Positions 43,150 through 52,640 of a stretch of 64,000 nt of DNA are shown here, piece by piece. Both the position numbers and the translations under genes were made by a program. Each line of letters starts with the position of its first letter. Position 1 is the stretch's first letter. This DNA is from Planktothrix serta PCC 8927 (GTDB lineage Bacteria > Cyanobacteriota > Cyanobacteriia > Cyanobacteriales > Microcoleaceae). Location: positions 52,634 through 116,633 of the forward strand of contig NZ_LR734878.1 of assembly GCF_900010725.2 (NCBI RefSeq), written 5' to 3'. The notes under the pieces were generated by a model. It did not search any database. It was not told where the DNA came from and saw only the letters and a list, made by a program, of their open reading frames with translations.

Positions 43150-44556
43150 ATGGCTAATTGTCCCATCTGTCAAACAGAATATACAGAAAATCAAGTTAGC
43201 TTCTGTACAACTTGTGGATGGGATTTAACGCCCTATCCCGTGACTTTCCCTGGACATATCCCCGATGAATTTAGAGCTAAGGAAAAAGCTAAATTCAAGT
43301 GGGCAAAACAAGCATGGTTAAAATTAAAAACCCAGCAAAAACAGTTAAAAGAACAACAACTTGCCTCTCAACAACAGTTAACCGAAATTTTAACTAAATT
43401 TGATCAATTTTCCCAAGTTCCCAGTCAACAATTAACAGAATCTATCTCTACTCTCACCCAACAGTTAGCAATAATTCAACAACAACTGACCACCGCCACC
43501 GCAGAACGTCAGCAACTCCAAACCCAAGTTAATCAGTTAAACCAATCTCAAATAGAATATCAGGAAAAATTAGCCCAAGAAATCGTTACCCCGCAAACCT
43601 TACTCAATTTTTTTACCCCCATTAACGAAAAGTTAACGGCGATTAAAACACAACTCGAAGCAGCTAAAATAGAAGCATCAATTCCTCAAAAAAAACCATC
43701 TTTAAAGATAAAACTGCGCGAAGTTAGCTTTGTAGGCGTTACTGTTAATCGTCAAGGACTAATTATTAATTCTCAACCTCAAAAAGCTCAAGAATTTCTG
43801 GAAGATTTAGACACAAAAAAAATGTTAGAAATGGTGTCTATTCCGGGTGGGACGTTCCTGATGGGTTCACCCCAGAGAATAGGAAATGACAGCGAAAAAC
43901 CCCAACATCAAGTTACCGTTTCAGCTTTTTTGATGGGCAAATATCCCATTACTCAAGCCCAATGGAAACGGGTTGCTAATCTACCGAAAGTTCGCCGTGA
44001 CCTAAAACCAGACCCTTCTAACTTTAAAGGCGAGCGCCGACCCGTAGAAAATGTCAACTGGGATGATGCGGTGGAATTTTGTGCCAGACTATACCAATAC
44101 ACAGGAACAGCCTATCGCTTGCCCAGTGAGGCGGAATGGGAATATGCCTGTCGCGCTGGAACTACGACTCCTTTCCATTTTGGCGAAACCATTACAGCCG
44201 ATTTAGCTAATTATGACGCGAGTAATACTTACGACAATGGGCCAAAAGGAATCCATCGTCAACAAACTACCGTTGTGGGAAGTTTTCCCCCCAATGCTTT
44301 TGGTTTATACGATATGCACGGTAATGTCTGGGAATGGTGCGCCGACCCTTTGCATGAAAATTATCAGGGTGCGCCGACTGACGGAAGTGTTTGGGAGTCT
44401 GGGGGAAATACTGATTTCCGGGTGGTACGCGGAGGTTCGTGGTACGATAACCCCAGGAATTGTCGTAGTGCCAATCGTTTCAAGAGCGTGCCGGACAGTC
44501 GGAACTTGTACTTCGGATTTCGTGTTGTTTCCTCCCCGCCTGGGTGGACTTTGTAA
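43150..44556 (+). CDS. Zinc-ribbon, coiled-coil, FGE-sulfatase-fold protein; likely diversified by a DGR
   Basis: A protein of 468 residues. Residues 1-25 form a C4 zinc ribbon (CPICQTEYTE...CTTCGW), residues 45-160 a Gln-rich coiled coil, and residues 225-468 an FGE-sulfatase (SUMF1) fold: MVSIPGGTFLMGSPQ, RRPVENVNWDDAVEFC, YRLPSEAEWEYACRAG, FGLYDMHGNVWEWCADP and VVRGGSWYDNPRNCRSANRF. FGE-type folds are often non-catalytic ligand binders and frequent targets of diversity-generating retroelements (DGRs). Here the last 35 codons have the N-to-anything pattern of a DGR variable region (see the feature at 44436). The gene is flanked by repeats on both sides. A formylglycine-generating function is unlikely because the catalytic cysteines are not seen. 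Role: probable binding module of the island. Confidence 0.75.
   Translation: MANCPICQTEYTENQVSFCTTCGWDLTPYPVTFPGHIPDEFRAKEKAKFKWAKQAWLKLKTQQKQLKEQQLASQQQLTEILTKFDQFSQVPSQQLTESISTLTQQLAIIQQQLTTATAERQQLQTQVNQLNQSQIEYQEKLAQEIVTPQTLLNFFTPINEKLTAIKTQLEAAKIEASIPQKKPSLKIKLREVSFVGVTVNRQGLIINSQPQKAQEFLEDLDTKKMLEMVSIPGGTFLMGSPQRIGNDSEKPQHQVTVSAFLMGKYPITQAQWKRVANLPKVRRDLKPDPSNFKGERRPVENVNWDDAVEFCARLYQYTGTAYRLPSEAEWEYACRAGTTTPFHFGETITADLANYDASNTYDNGPKGIHRQQTTVVGSFPPNAFGLYDMHGNVWEWCADPLHENYQGAPTDGSVWESGGNTDFRVVRGGSWYDNPRNCRSANRFKSVPDSRNLYFGFRVVSSPPGWTL
44436..44547 (+). other. Candidate DGR variable region at the 3' end of the FGE-fold gene
   Basis: The codons TAC, GAT, AAC, AAT, TTC, AAG, AGC, GAC, AGT, AAC, TTG, TAC, TTC fall where homologous DGR targets have runs of AAC/AAT. 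Each can be derived from AAC, AAT or ATC by changes at A positions only. Codons without A in the conserved frame (CCC, CGT, GCC, CGG, GGA) are unchanged. A GC-rich stretch CCTCCCCGCCTGGGTGG at 44531-44547 follows, resembling an initiation-of-mutagenic-homology site. No template repeat or reverse transcriptase is in the window, so the source would be elsewhere in the genome. Confidence 0.55.
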
Positions 44557-44568
44557 CCCTTTTTCCTA

Positions 44569-44940
44569 ATTAAAAATCAATGGCGGGGTTGGGCGGGTTT
44601 ATGATAGTTATCGCTGGGAATTATAAATTTGTACGGAACCCGCCCCTACGGGTTTAGGGAATATTTGATCACCCTAACGCCACCCCAAAATTTCATCAGC
44701 AATTGAAAATTAATGGTGGGGTTGGGCGGGTTTATGATAGTTATTGGTGGAAATTATAAATTTGTACGGAACCCGCCCCTACGGGTTTAGGGAATATTTG
44801 ATCGCCCTGACCCCAGCCTAAAATTTAATCAGCAATTAAAAATCACTGGCGGGGTCGGGCGGGTTTATGATAGTTATTGGTGGGAATTATAAATTTGTAC
44901 GGAACCCGCCCCTACGGGTTTAGGGAATATTTGATCGCCC
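44569..44940. repeat. Three tandem copies of a 133-bp GC-rich repeat
   Basis: The marker GGGCGGGTTT occurs at 44591, 44724 and 44857, spaced exactly 133 bases. Each unit includes a TGGGCGGGTT...GGAACCCGCCCCTACGGG hairpin and ends GGGAATATTTGATC. A fourth copy precedes the gene (43006). The units are intergenic and non-coding. Confidence 0.85.
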
Positions 44941-45005
44941 GTAGGGGCGGGTTCGAGTTAACCTTTGAAACCCACAAATAATTTATCTAAACCCGCCCCT
45001 GACCC
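44941..45005. repeat. 65-bp repeat, copy 2 (downstream of the FGE-fold gene)
   Basis: Direct copy of 42915-42979. After it comes an inverted repeat of GGGGGATC and CCCCCTT type (about 45006-45095), a common dispersed stem-loop. Confidence 0.8.
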
Positions 45006-45134
45006 CGAAAGAGATCCCCCCTAACCCCCCTTAAAAAAAGGGGGGGATCAGAAATAAATCAAAGTCCCCCTTTTTAAGGGGGATTTAGGGGGATCTAATC
45101 TATCGGTTTTATTCCTATATTCATCCTTACTAAT

Positions 45135-47684
45135 ATGACTATTGAACGAATTACATCGGGGTTAAATTTAGATTCAGGCGATCGCTTTTTTATCTTCTAC
45201 GGAACTAATACTAGCGATACCTTCTGCACTCCAGATTTATTATTACAAGATATTGAACAGGTTTTACATCGTTATTTACAATCTCAAGGTTATCAAAGAA
45301 TCCTGTTTTATTCAGGAGTGGAAAAACTGTATTTCTTAGATCAACTATCCCGCGATCGCTGTCTTCCCCAAACTCAATCTAACAATAATTCTACCCCTTG
45401 TCAAGAACTCAGATTCTCCGGTTCATTAGGAAGAAAACGCGGATTATTAGGGCGAAAAACACCCGCCACCCCGACCGAAATTCCACCAACAACCCGCAAT
45501 ACTCCAACTCGATTACAAGATGTTAATATTCTGCCTATTTTTGAAACTGTGATGCAGGATATTAACCAAAAATCCGTAATTATTTTTACCAATACGGAAG
45601 ATTTAGGACAATTTGATCATCGCCGCGAACTATTTGGGCGGTTTGTTAATTGGTTACGTTTACCGCCGCAAAATTCTAACCTGTGTATTTTTATTTCTCA
45701 CCATGAAACCAGTGCTAAATTGCAAGAATATTGCGATCGCATTGGTTTCACTCTCCTATCTAATTATATCAGCAAACGAGATGATTCTACAACTCAATCT
45801 CTAAATTTAGTTCGCCTAGCATCTCCCGATATTCAAGAAATTAATAACTTACAACAGTATTTTAGGTTACAGGAACAAAAAACCCTAGTTTGGAAAAATC
45901 TTAATCAACTCTCCCAATGGATATCGGCGGAAAACCAATCTCTAAAGACTTGGTATCATCGGTTTAAAAGCGTTCCTGAAATTTCCCTAACTCAAGCAAA
46001 AGCAAAGCGTTGGTTTACTGCGGATATTAGCACCCAACCTGCTTTAGAAAGGTTAAATCAAATGATTGGTTTATCGAGTGTCAAAACCTTAATTAGTCAA
46101 CAAATACCCCAGCTAATTGTACAACAACAACGTCAAAAACAAGGACAACAAACCGACCCACCCCGTCTACATTTAATCTTTACCGGAAATCCGGGTACAG
46201 GGAAAACCACCGTAGCGCGATTAATTGGGGAAATATATCGAGATTTAGGATTATTAAAACGGGGTCATGTTCGAGAAGTTGCTAAACAGGATTTAGTCGC
46301 TGGATATGTGGGACAAACCGCAATTCAAACTAATGAAGTAATTGATAAAGCCTTAGATGGGGTATTATTTATTGATGAAGCTTATACCTTAAGTCAAGGG
46401 GGAAATAATGATTTTGGTCAGGAAGCAATTGATACTTTGCTGAAAAGAATGGAAGATGAACGTCATCGACTGGCGGTAATTATTGCGGGATATCCTGATA
46501 ATATTAATGAATTTTTGGAAAGTAATCCAGGGTTAAAACGTCGCTTACCTACTACGATTATTTTTGAAGATTATACTCCCTCGGAATTGTTAGCGATTTT
46601 TCAACAACGGTTATCGCGGGTACAATGTTCGATGACATCGGAATTAGAATTAGCTTTAGTTGGTTTGTTCACAGATTTGTATAGACGACGGGATCAAAAT
46701 TTTGGTAATGCGGGGGTAGTGGAAAATTTATTTGATAAAATGGATCAATTGCGTTCTCAGCGTGTAATTCAGCAGAATTTAGAACCGTTACAAGAACCTT
46801 TTCAACTCCAAGATTTACCCCCAGAATATCGCCAAGAATCTCGAAAAAATGAGCAAGTTTTACAGGAGTTATTACAACAATTAGATCGGTTAACGGGATT
46901 AGATTCTGTTAAACAGAATATCAGAGAAATTGTGAATGAACAATTAGCCAATCAACGGTTAAGAGAAGCGGGAATTGCTATTAATGAAGGTCAGCAAACG
47001 CGCCATCTATTATTTACCGGAAATCCAGGGACGGGAAAAACAACGGTAGCGCGATTAATTGGACAAATTTTTAAAGCCTTGGGACTATTACAAAAAGGGC
47101 ATTTTATTGAAGCAAATCGCAGTAATTTAGTCGCCGGATATGTGGGACAAACGGCTTTAAAAACTAAAGAAATGATTGAATCTGCGTTAGATGGGGTATT
47201 ATTTATTGATGAAGCTTATGGGTTAAGTCGCAGTGATTCCGGTCAAGATTTTGGACGGGAAGCGATTGATACGTTAGTACCCATGATGGAAAATGAACGC
47301 GATCGCCTGATTGTTATTTTAGCAGGATATACCCTAGAAATGCAAGGGTTTATGAATGCAAATTCGGGGATTAAATCTCGAATTGGTAATATTATTGAAT
47401 TTCCTGATTATACCGCAGAAGAATTACATCAAATTTGTTTAGGAATGGGTCAGCAAGGGGGGTGGATAGTTACCCCAGAAGTATCGACAAAATTGTTAAC
47501 TATATTTCGAGATCTGTATGAACATCGGGGGCGAAATTTTGGCAATGGTCGAGAGGTCAGAAACCTTTATGAAAAAATGGTACAACGTCTAAAAAGTCGG
47601 ATTGTTCGAGAGCATTTATCTGGGGAAGGGATGAGAACTTTTAGATTAGAAGATATTCCCAATTATGAAGGGAAAGAATTATAG
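45135..47684 (+). CDS. Tandem AAA+ ATPase, CbxX/CfqX (SpoVK) type
   Basis: A protein of 849 residues. The N-terminal 300 residues are poorly characterised (TSGLNLDSGDRFFIFYGTNT...). AAA domain 1 (about 310-560) and AAA domain 2 (about 595-849) each have Walker A GNPGTGKTTVARLIG, the CbxX-type segment LVAGYVGQTA, and Walker B VLFIDEAY. Arg fingers are likely in SNPGLKRRLPT and NSGIKSRIG. CbxX relatives remodel Rubisco or act in type VII secretion (EccA) and other ring-forming remodelling. Its place between an FGE-fold/coiled-coil cluster and an Hsp70 operon suggests remodelling of a partner in this island, which is inference. It is convergent with the radical-SAM gene. Confidence 0.85.
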   Translation: MTIERITSGLNLDSGDRFFIFYGTNTSDTFCTPDLLLQDIEQVLHRYLQSQGYQRILFYSGVEKLYFLDQLSRDRCLPQTQSNNNSTPCQELRFSGSLGRKRGLLGRKTPATPTEIPPTTRNTPTRLQDVNILPIFETVMQDINQKSVIIFTNTEDLGQFDHRRELFGRFVNWLRLPPQNSNLCIFISHHETSAKLQEYCDRIGFTLLSNYISKRDDSTTQSLNLVRLASPDIQEINNLQQYFRLQEQKTLVWKNLNQLSQWISAENQSLKTWYHRFKSVPEISLTQAKAKRWFTADISTQPALERLNQMIGLSSVKTLISQQIPQLIVQQQRQKQGQQTDPPRLHLIFTGNPGTGKTTVARLIGEIYRDLGLLKRGHVREVAKQDLVAGYVGQTAIQTNEVIDKALDGVLFIDEAYTLSQGGNNDFGQEAIDTLLKRMEDERHRLAVIIAGYPDNINEFLESNPGLKRRLPTTIIFEDYTPSELLAIFQQRLSRVQCSMTSELELALVGLFTDLYRRRDQNFGNAGVVENLFDKMDQLRSQRVIQQNLEPLQEPFQLQDLPPEYRQESRKNEQVLQELLQQLDRLTGLDSVKQNIREIVNEQLANQRLREAGIAINEGQQTRHLLFTGNPGTGKTTVARLIGQIFKALGLLQKGHFIEANRSNLVAGYVGQTALKTKEMIESALDGVLFIDEAYGLSRSDSGQDFGREAIDTLVPMMENERDRLIVILAGYTLEMQGFMNANSGIKSRIGNIIEFPDYTAEELHQICLGMGQQGGWIVTPEVSTKLLTIFRDLYEHRGRNFGNGREVRNLYEKMVQRLKSRIVREHLSGEGMRTFRLEDIPNYEGKEL

Positions 47685-47814
47685 GTTTTTTTGTTAATCA
47701 CTAATATTTGATTTCTTAACCCGCGCACCATCCGGGTTTTGTCTGTGTAGCGACAGATTTCAATCTGTCGGAGGGGAACTAGGGGGAATGGTGCGTGCGC
47801 TGCGCTTACGCACC

Positions 47815-48423
47815 CTACTTGGTGGCGGTATCGATAGCAGTTTTAAAATGATTGGAAAAATTTAGAGGGGGAACACCAACCATTAAGGCTTCATTGGGGC
47901 GCAGATGAATTTCTACATCTCGCTGACGTTGTGTAAATAAACTGGCTTCGGGTAAATGACGAGAAGTTAAAAAATGTACGACTTGATTTGATGAACCTCG
48001 CCAACCTTGATTATCATTTAATTCAGGAAGATATTGTCCATCAATTAAAACATCAATTAAGGTTAAAATTTGATCAATAGTAGGGTTGTTTTGGGCTTGC
48101 AGTTGTGTTAAAGTAAACCCAGTAAAACAAATAATAGAAATATCCCGTTGTTGACGTAAATTATGGAATAATTCACTCAATGCTGATGCTTGTAACATCG
48201 GTTCACCCCCGGAAACGGTTAACCCTTCTGTACCCGGAATTGATAATATATAATTAGCTAATTTTTGGGGATCAATTTCTGTGGCTTGTTTCTGGGGTAT
48301 CCACTCAGGAGAAACACAACCCCGACAGTTAAAACAACATCCCTGCACCCAAATTACAAACCGTTGACCTGGGCCAAGGGTACGAGTTGAAGGGCAAATT
48401 TCAGCAATATTAATTAAGGTCAT
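47815..48423 (-). CDS. Small radical-SAM / glycyl-radical activase-like protein
   Basis: A protein of 202 residues resembling NrdG-type activases: the iron-sulfur motif WVQGCCFNCRGC (C-x3-C-x2-C), GLTVSGGEPMLQA (SAM binding), ICFTGFTLTQLQ, and IDVLIDGQYLPELNDNQGWR (activase DGxy..). NrdG activates anaerobic ribonucleotide reductase, but no nrdD is here. The gene is co-directional with the coiled-coil and Hsp70 genes at 48792-51525, though about 370 bases apart with a short opposite-strand frame between. A role in the island is inferred from location only. GCG-rich repeats lie between it and the AAA+ gene. Confidence 0.8.
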   Translation of the reverse strand: MTLINIAEICPSTRTLGPGQRFVIWVQGCCFNCRGCVSPEWIPQKQATEIDPQKLANYILSIPGTEGLTVSGGEPMLQASALSELFHNLRQQRDISIICFTGFTLTQLQAQNNPTIDQILTLIDVLIDGQYLPELNDNQGWRGSSNQVVHFLTSRHLPEASLFTQRQRDVEIHLRPNEALMVGVPPLNFSNHFKTAIDTATK

Positions 48424-48483
48424 GTTTGAATGTTATTTTTATTTAATTATAATTAAACAGAGCCCGCTTTAGGAAGAATTCTA

Positions 48484-48717
48484 ATGACACTGCAAGAATT
48501 ACAAAACCAAGCATTACAATTACCAATTAGCGATCGCTGGCAGTTAGTCCAGTCTGTTTTAACTTCAATTCAACAAGAAACTTTGTTATCTATTTCTCCG
48601 ACTCCAAGCGTTGAATTTATTACCGATCTTGATCCTTGGACTCAAAGTTTGATCGGTGTAATTCAACTCAATGCAGATGATTCTATTGAGTCCTATAGCA
48701 CTACGCATTACAGTTAG
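48484..48717 (+). CDS. Truncated antitoxin-like protein, toxin missing
   Basis: A protein of 77 residues, MTLQELQNQALQLPISDRWQ and LVQSVLTSIQQE, of a type often found upstream of PIN toxins in cyanobacteria. The C-terminus (LNADDSIESYSTTHYS) looks frameshifted relative to the usual end, and no PIN gene follows. It is probably an orphan or decayed antitoxin. A GTTCCCT repeat follows. Confidence 0.5.
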   Translation: MTLQELQNQALQLPISDRWQLVQSVLTSIQQETLLSISPTPSVEFITDLDPWTQSLIGVIQLNADDSIESYSTTHYS

Positions 48718-48791
48718 GACATTTCTAAATCATGAAACTTCTTTACCGCTTACTGTTCCCTGTTCCCTGTTCCCTGTTCCCTAGTGCTATA

Positions 48792-49841
48792 TTAAAAAGT
48801 AAAGCGAGTTTTTTGTTGTATCTGTTCTTGTTTTTGTCGAGATGTTGATAATTCTTGGTCAATTTCTGCTAAGGTTTCCTGTACGGTTTTGAGCAGATGA
48901 TCAATTTTTTGACAATTCACAGGTAAGAGTTTTCCTAATACCGCATTGGTTTGATAATGGCTATTTAAAATCGTGATTAATTCCTGGGTTATTGTTTGAT
49001 AAGTTTCAAAATCAGTTTGAGTTTGTTGGATTTGTTGCTGCACTTGGGTATAGGTTTCTTGTTGTTGAATGAGTTGTTGTTTCTGAGTTTCTAAATGAGC
49101 TAATTCTTCGGCGAGTGCTTCTGATAATCGTTGACGTTGAAGTTGGGTTAGGGTGATTAATTCTGATAGGGAATTGCGGGTACTTTGTTCTAAATAATTT
49201 TGTCGAGATTGCCAATAGGTGATTTCTTCTTTTAATAGGGTTTGTTGTTGTTGTAAGGCGGTAATTTGGTCGTCTAATTGAGTTTTTTGTTGTTGTAAAT
49301 CAGTGAGAATTTGTTGTTGGGGTTCTAGTTGGGCGGATTTTTCTGCAATCGTTTTCTTGAGTTGTTCTAAGTTGGTGGTTTGCAATTTTGCTTCTAGGGT
49401 CGTTAACTGTTGAATTTTAGATTTTAAGGTTTTTAATTCTTGAGTTTCTTGACGAATTTGTTGCTCTTGTGATAAAATTAAGTTAGCTGATTTTAATAGT
49501 TCTGATTTTTCAGTAATTAGGGTTTTTAGGGATTGATTGCGATCGCTAATTCTTTGTTTCAAATTGACAGAAAGCGGAAAAGAATCTAGTAGAGGTTGCC
49601 AAGAGTTAAGTAGTTCTAATTGAGTTCCTAGGGTTTTAGAAAGAGCGATCGCCCAAGCTTCTAAGGTTTCCGGCTCCGTTTCTGATAACTGTTTTAAGAC
49701 TTCAGGAGGAAAGGTTAATTGACAGTCCTCCAAGAGTGATTGAATTAACTCAAAGGGTAGGGAAATATGATCAAATTCCAATAAATTTTGACAGGTTTTA
49801 ATTTGTTCAATTAAGTTCAGACTTTTTTGATTTTGCAGCAT
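48792..49841 (-). CDS. Coiled-coil protein in the Hsp70 operon
   Basis: A protein of 349 residues. Residues 1-90 form a helical N-terminal part (DHISLPFELIQSLLEDCQL), and about 100-320 a continuous Gln-rich coiled coil. It lies 67 bases after the Hsp70-like gene on the same strand, so it is probably co-transcribed. Hsp70 partners such as GrpE are coiled-coil dimers, which makes an exchange-factor-like role conceivable, but no GrpE signature is seen. It could also be a scaffold. Not a recognised family. Confidence 0.65.
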   Translation of the reverse strand: MLQNQKSLNLIEQIKTCQNLLEFDHISLPFELIQSLLEDCQLTFPPEVLKQLSETEPETLEAWAIALSKTLGTQLELLNSWQPLLDSFPLSVNLKQRISDRNQSLKTLITEKSELLKSANLILSQEQQIRQETQELKTLKSKIQQLTTLEAKLQTTNLEQLKKTIAEKSAQLEPQQQILTDLQQQKTQLDDQITALQQQQTLLKEEITYWQSRQNYLEQSTRNSLSELITLTQLQRQRLSEALAEELAHLETQKQQLIQQQETYTQVQQQIQQTQTDFETYQTITQELITILNSHYQTNAVLGKLLPVNCQKIDHLLKTVQETLAEIDQELSTSRQKQEQIQQKTRFTF

Positions 49842-49908
49842 AATTTCTATTTAATATAATTTAATAAAGTAGTGCGAGCGTCCCCGCTCGCTAGAATAGC
49901 GTCCCCGC

Positions 49909-51525
49909 TCACTCCGATATTATTCCATCAATTAAAACATGACCAGGGAACATCTCAGAAACGACATTTCCCAAGGGATATTCTAATCGGTTTCCGCTTC
50001 CGAGTTCTTCGAGAACTAAATAAGCAATTTGAGATCGATCGACTTTCATTCCGATTCGATATTTAGCATCAGGTGAACAATAGGGTAACTCAATCATATC
50101 AGGAAGGGGATGTTGATGTTTCTTTCCTTTCGATAATAATTGTAGCCAAAGGGTGATCGAAATTTTATGATCAATGGGGGTAAGGGGTTGAGAATAAAAA
50201 TTAGGTTGTGCTAAATCTTCTAAATTCGACCCTCCTTTAATTAACGAAATATCTAATTTTTCGAGTTCATGGGTTTGAGTATTGATTGTTTCTAAAATAA
50301 CTCCTACAGTATGAACATATTTTTCAATGGGATTAACTAACCCATTCGCAATTAAACAAGCTCCGTAGGAAATTGCATAAGCACTGTTAGTAATATTAAA
50401 ACTGCGATCAATTCGAGGATCATTTTTATCAATTTTTAGAGCATCCATAATCGCTCTTTGCACTAAAATAAACTGACAAAATCCTCCCACCATAAACAGT
50501 TTATCAATCTTGATATCCTGTTGTTTTAGATAGGATTGAACTCGGTTTAGTATTGTTTCAATTCCTTGTTTAATCGGTTGAAATGCCTCCTCAACTTCTC
50601 CAAAAGTTACAGAATAGCCACTAAATTTATAAACTTCATTAGCTATTTTATCTTGCTTATCTTCCAGATTTAGATAGTTAATAAACAATTTTGTAACCCG
50701 ATCATGAGTATTAATTTTAACTCGTTCAAAATCTCCCATTAAACTCATCAATTTTGAATCAGATTCTTTTAAAAATTGACCCTGTTTTTTACTATAAGCT
50801 TGCTGAACAATTCGACGATCAAAAGCGACTCCGGCGGATTCTAATCCTTTATCTCCTTGTCCATCAAAATAGAGAACTTCAACTTTATGATCTCCATAAA
50901 TCCGACAAAGACTAACATCAAATGTACCGCCTCCCATATCACAAACTAGCAAATTTCCCTGAAAGGGTTGACTGTTTTGTTGATCAGCAGAGCGTTGATT
51001 CATCCAAGCATAATAAGCCGCCGCAGCTACGGGTTCACTTACCAGTTGTAAGAGTTGTTTTTCTAATCCTAATTCTTGTTTAATTAAAGTTTGTAGACGT
51101 TCCCGACCTAAATTATAAATATCTCGTTGCCAAATTTCAGGAACAGAAACAACTAGGGTTTTAATTTCACCTTTTTGACTCCTAAAACTATAGGAATTGT
51201 CAACAGAAATTAATAGTTCTTGTAGATAATCTGTTGTTACACTTATGGGCGTGCGATCGCAGGAAAAATATTGAGAAAATTCAGATGAATCTAAAGGTAA
51301 TCGCATCTTAAAATGGCAGTAAGTTTCGACTTGGGGGTCTTGAGTTCCCGCATTGCAAGCCGCATTACCAATTTCTATATAATTATCATCATGATAGGCA
51401 ATAAAAGAAGGAATATATTTAGAACCATCTGGAGGAGGACAGGAATAAGCTTCTGGTTCTCCATTGGAGTTGAGATAGGAAATAATCGAGTTAGTTGTAC
51501 CAAAATCTAAACCGATATTAGACAT
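49909..51525 (-). CDS. Hsp70-like ATPase
   Basis: A protein of 538 residues with an actin/Hsp70 ATPase fold: IGLDFGTTNSIISYL (phosphate 1), LLVCDMGGGTFDVSLCRIY (phosphate 2), KLFMVGGFCQFILVQRAI (adenosine motif). A C-terminal part of about 130 residues follows (SKGKKHQHPLPDMIELPY...), shorter and unlike the DnaK substrate-binding domain and lid. It is an Hsp70-family relative of the YegD/HscC kind rather than the housekeeping DnaK. It is the first gene of a likely operon with the coiled-coil gene downstream. Role in the island: ATP-driven chaperone or switch, inferred from family. Confidence 0.85.
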   Translation of the reverse strand: MSNIGLDFGTTNSIISYLNSNGEPEAYSCPPPDGSKYIPSFIAYHDDNYIEIGNAACNAGTQDPQVETYCHFKMRLPLDSSEFSQYFSCDRTPISVTTDYLQELLISVDNSYSFRSQKGEIKTLVVSVPEIWQRDIYNLGRERLQTLIKQELGLEKQLLQLVSEPVAAAAYYAWMNQRSADQQNSQPFQGNLLVCDMGGGTFDVSLCRIYGDHKVEVLYFDGQGDKGLESAGVAFDRRIVQQAYSKKQGQFLKESDSKLMSLMGDFERVKINTHDRVTKLFINYLNLEDKQDKIANEVYKFSGYSVTFGEVEEAFQPIKQGIETILNRVQSYLKQQDIKIDKLFMVGGFCQFILVQRAIMDALKIDKNDPRIDRSFNITNSAYAISYGACLIANGLVNPIEKYVHTVGVILETINTQTHELEKLDISLIKGGSNLEDLAQPNFYSQPLTPIDHKISITLWLQLLSKGKKHQHPLPDMIELPYCSPDAKYRIGMKVDRSQIAYLVLEELGSGNRLEYPLGNVVSEMFPGHVLIDGIISE

Positions 51526-51734
51526 TTTACTAAACTGGAGTGCTTTTCGATTTTATTATACTCCTGCCTAAGAAAAAAGAGTATAAAACCCCAAAAATTC
51601 GGTAAACTTGAATACTATTAATCAGCCAAATCCCCTAACTGCTTTCCCGTCAATCTCTGTCCCTCTTGCCTTCAGATACCAATTAATGTTATAGGATGAC
51701 AGAACATTTTAATCTGGCTGAGAATCTAACACAG

Positions 51735-52598
51735 ATGAACAAAAAACTTGCTGTTTCTCTCTTGAGTCTTCTCTTTAGCGTTAATTTTCCCCTTGCGGGT
51801 TGGGCCGAAACCGTGTTAGAAAAAGTAAACCGGACGGGGGTACTGACAGCAGGGGTGAGGACGGATGTGGCTCCCTTTGGCTATACGGACAAAAATAACG
51901 CCTTACAAGGGTATTCTGTGGATTTAATTAAATTAATTCAACAGCGCCTGGAAAAACAATTGAATAAACCGATTAAATTAGAATTAAAAACTGTTGACTT
52001 GAAAAACAGATTTAATCAGGTAGAAACAGGTAAATTAGATATTGTTTGTGAAGCCACCAGTATTACCCCAGAACGAGAACAAAATGTTGATTTTTCCGTT
52101 CCTTATTTTACCACTGGAATTCAACTTTTAGTCCGAGAAGCTGATGGGGAACGTTTAGATCCAACTAAAGCCTCAGAAACGCAATTAGAAGCCGTCAAAG
52201 AAAGTAATATTACCGTTGGATTTTTATTAGGAACAACGACAGATGATGAATTTCGTCCGATTTATCCTGAAGCGAAATGGCAAGTTGTCGGAAGTCGTGC
52301 GGATGGAATTCGTCGCTTAAGAGCAGCAGAAATTGATTTAATGGCGAGTGATGGAATTTTATTGTTAGGTGAATTGTGGAAACAACAGCTAGACTTTAAA
52401 GAATTTCGTTTACTTCCCGAACAACCCCTAACTTTTGAAGATTACGGTTGTATTTTACCTAAAAATAGTTCTCAATGGGGAACAATGGTTAACCAAACGA
52501 TTACCAGTGAAGATAATACTCAACTGTGGAATAAATGGTTTGACGCTAAAACTGGGCGTTTTCCCTATCAAAGGTTTCAAACCAGTGTCAAACCTTAA
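51735..52598 (+). CDS. Extracellular solute-binding protein, family 3 (amino-acid type)
   Basis: About 287 residues. Signal peptide MNKKLAVSLLSLLFSVN with cleavage after GWA. The mature part has the family 3 pattern: GVLTAGVRTDVAPFGYTDKN, LQGYSVDLIKLIQ, LDIVCEATSITPEREQNVDF and VPYFTTGIQLLV. It would capture a polar amino acid or similar ligand in the periplasm for an ABC transporter, which is not adjacent. The ATG at 51735 gives a normal signal peptide; the frame start at 51696 does not. Unusually it has no clear permease partner nearby. Confidence 0.85.
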   Translation: MNKKLAVSLLSLLFSVNFPLAGWAETVLEKVNRTGVLTAGVRTDVAPFGYTDKNNALQGYSVDLIKLIQQRLEKQLNKPIKLELKTVDLKNRFNQVETGKLDIVCEATSITPEREQNVDFSVPYFTTGIQLLVREADGERLDPTKASETQLEAVKESNITVGFLLGTTTDDEFRPIYPEAKWQVVGSRADGIRRLRAAEIDLMASDGILLLGELWKQQLDFKEFRLLPEQPLTFEDYGCILPKNSSQWGTMVNQTITSEDNTQLWNKWFDAKTGRFPYQRFQTSVKP

Positions 52599-52640
52599 AT
52601 TGCTGAAAATATATAGCAATTCTATTTGATCTGAGTAGTA

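Noticed and set aside
44213-44569. Overlapping frame of 118 codons inside the FGE-fold gene
   Set aside because: It is a shadow of the main gene in another frame; codon use and domain evidence favour the long frame.
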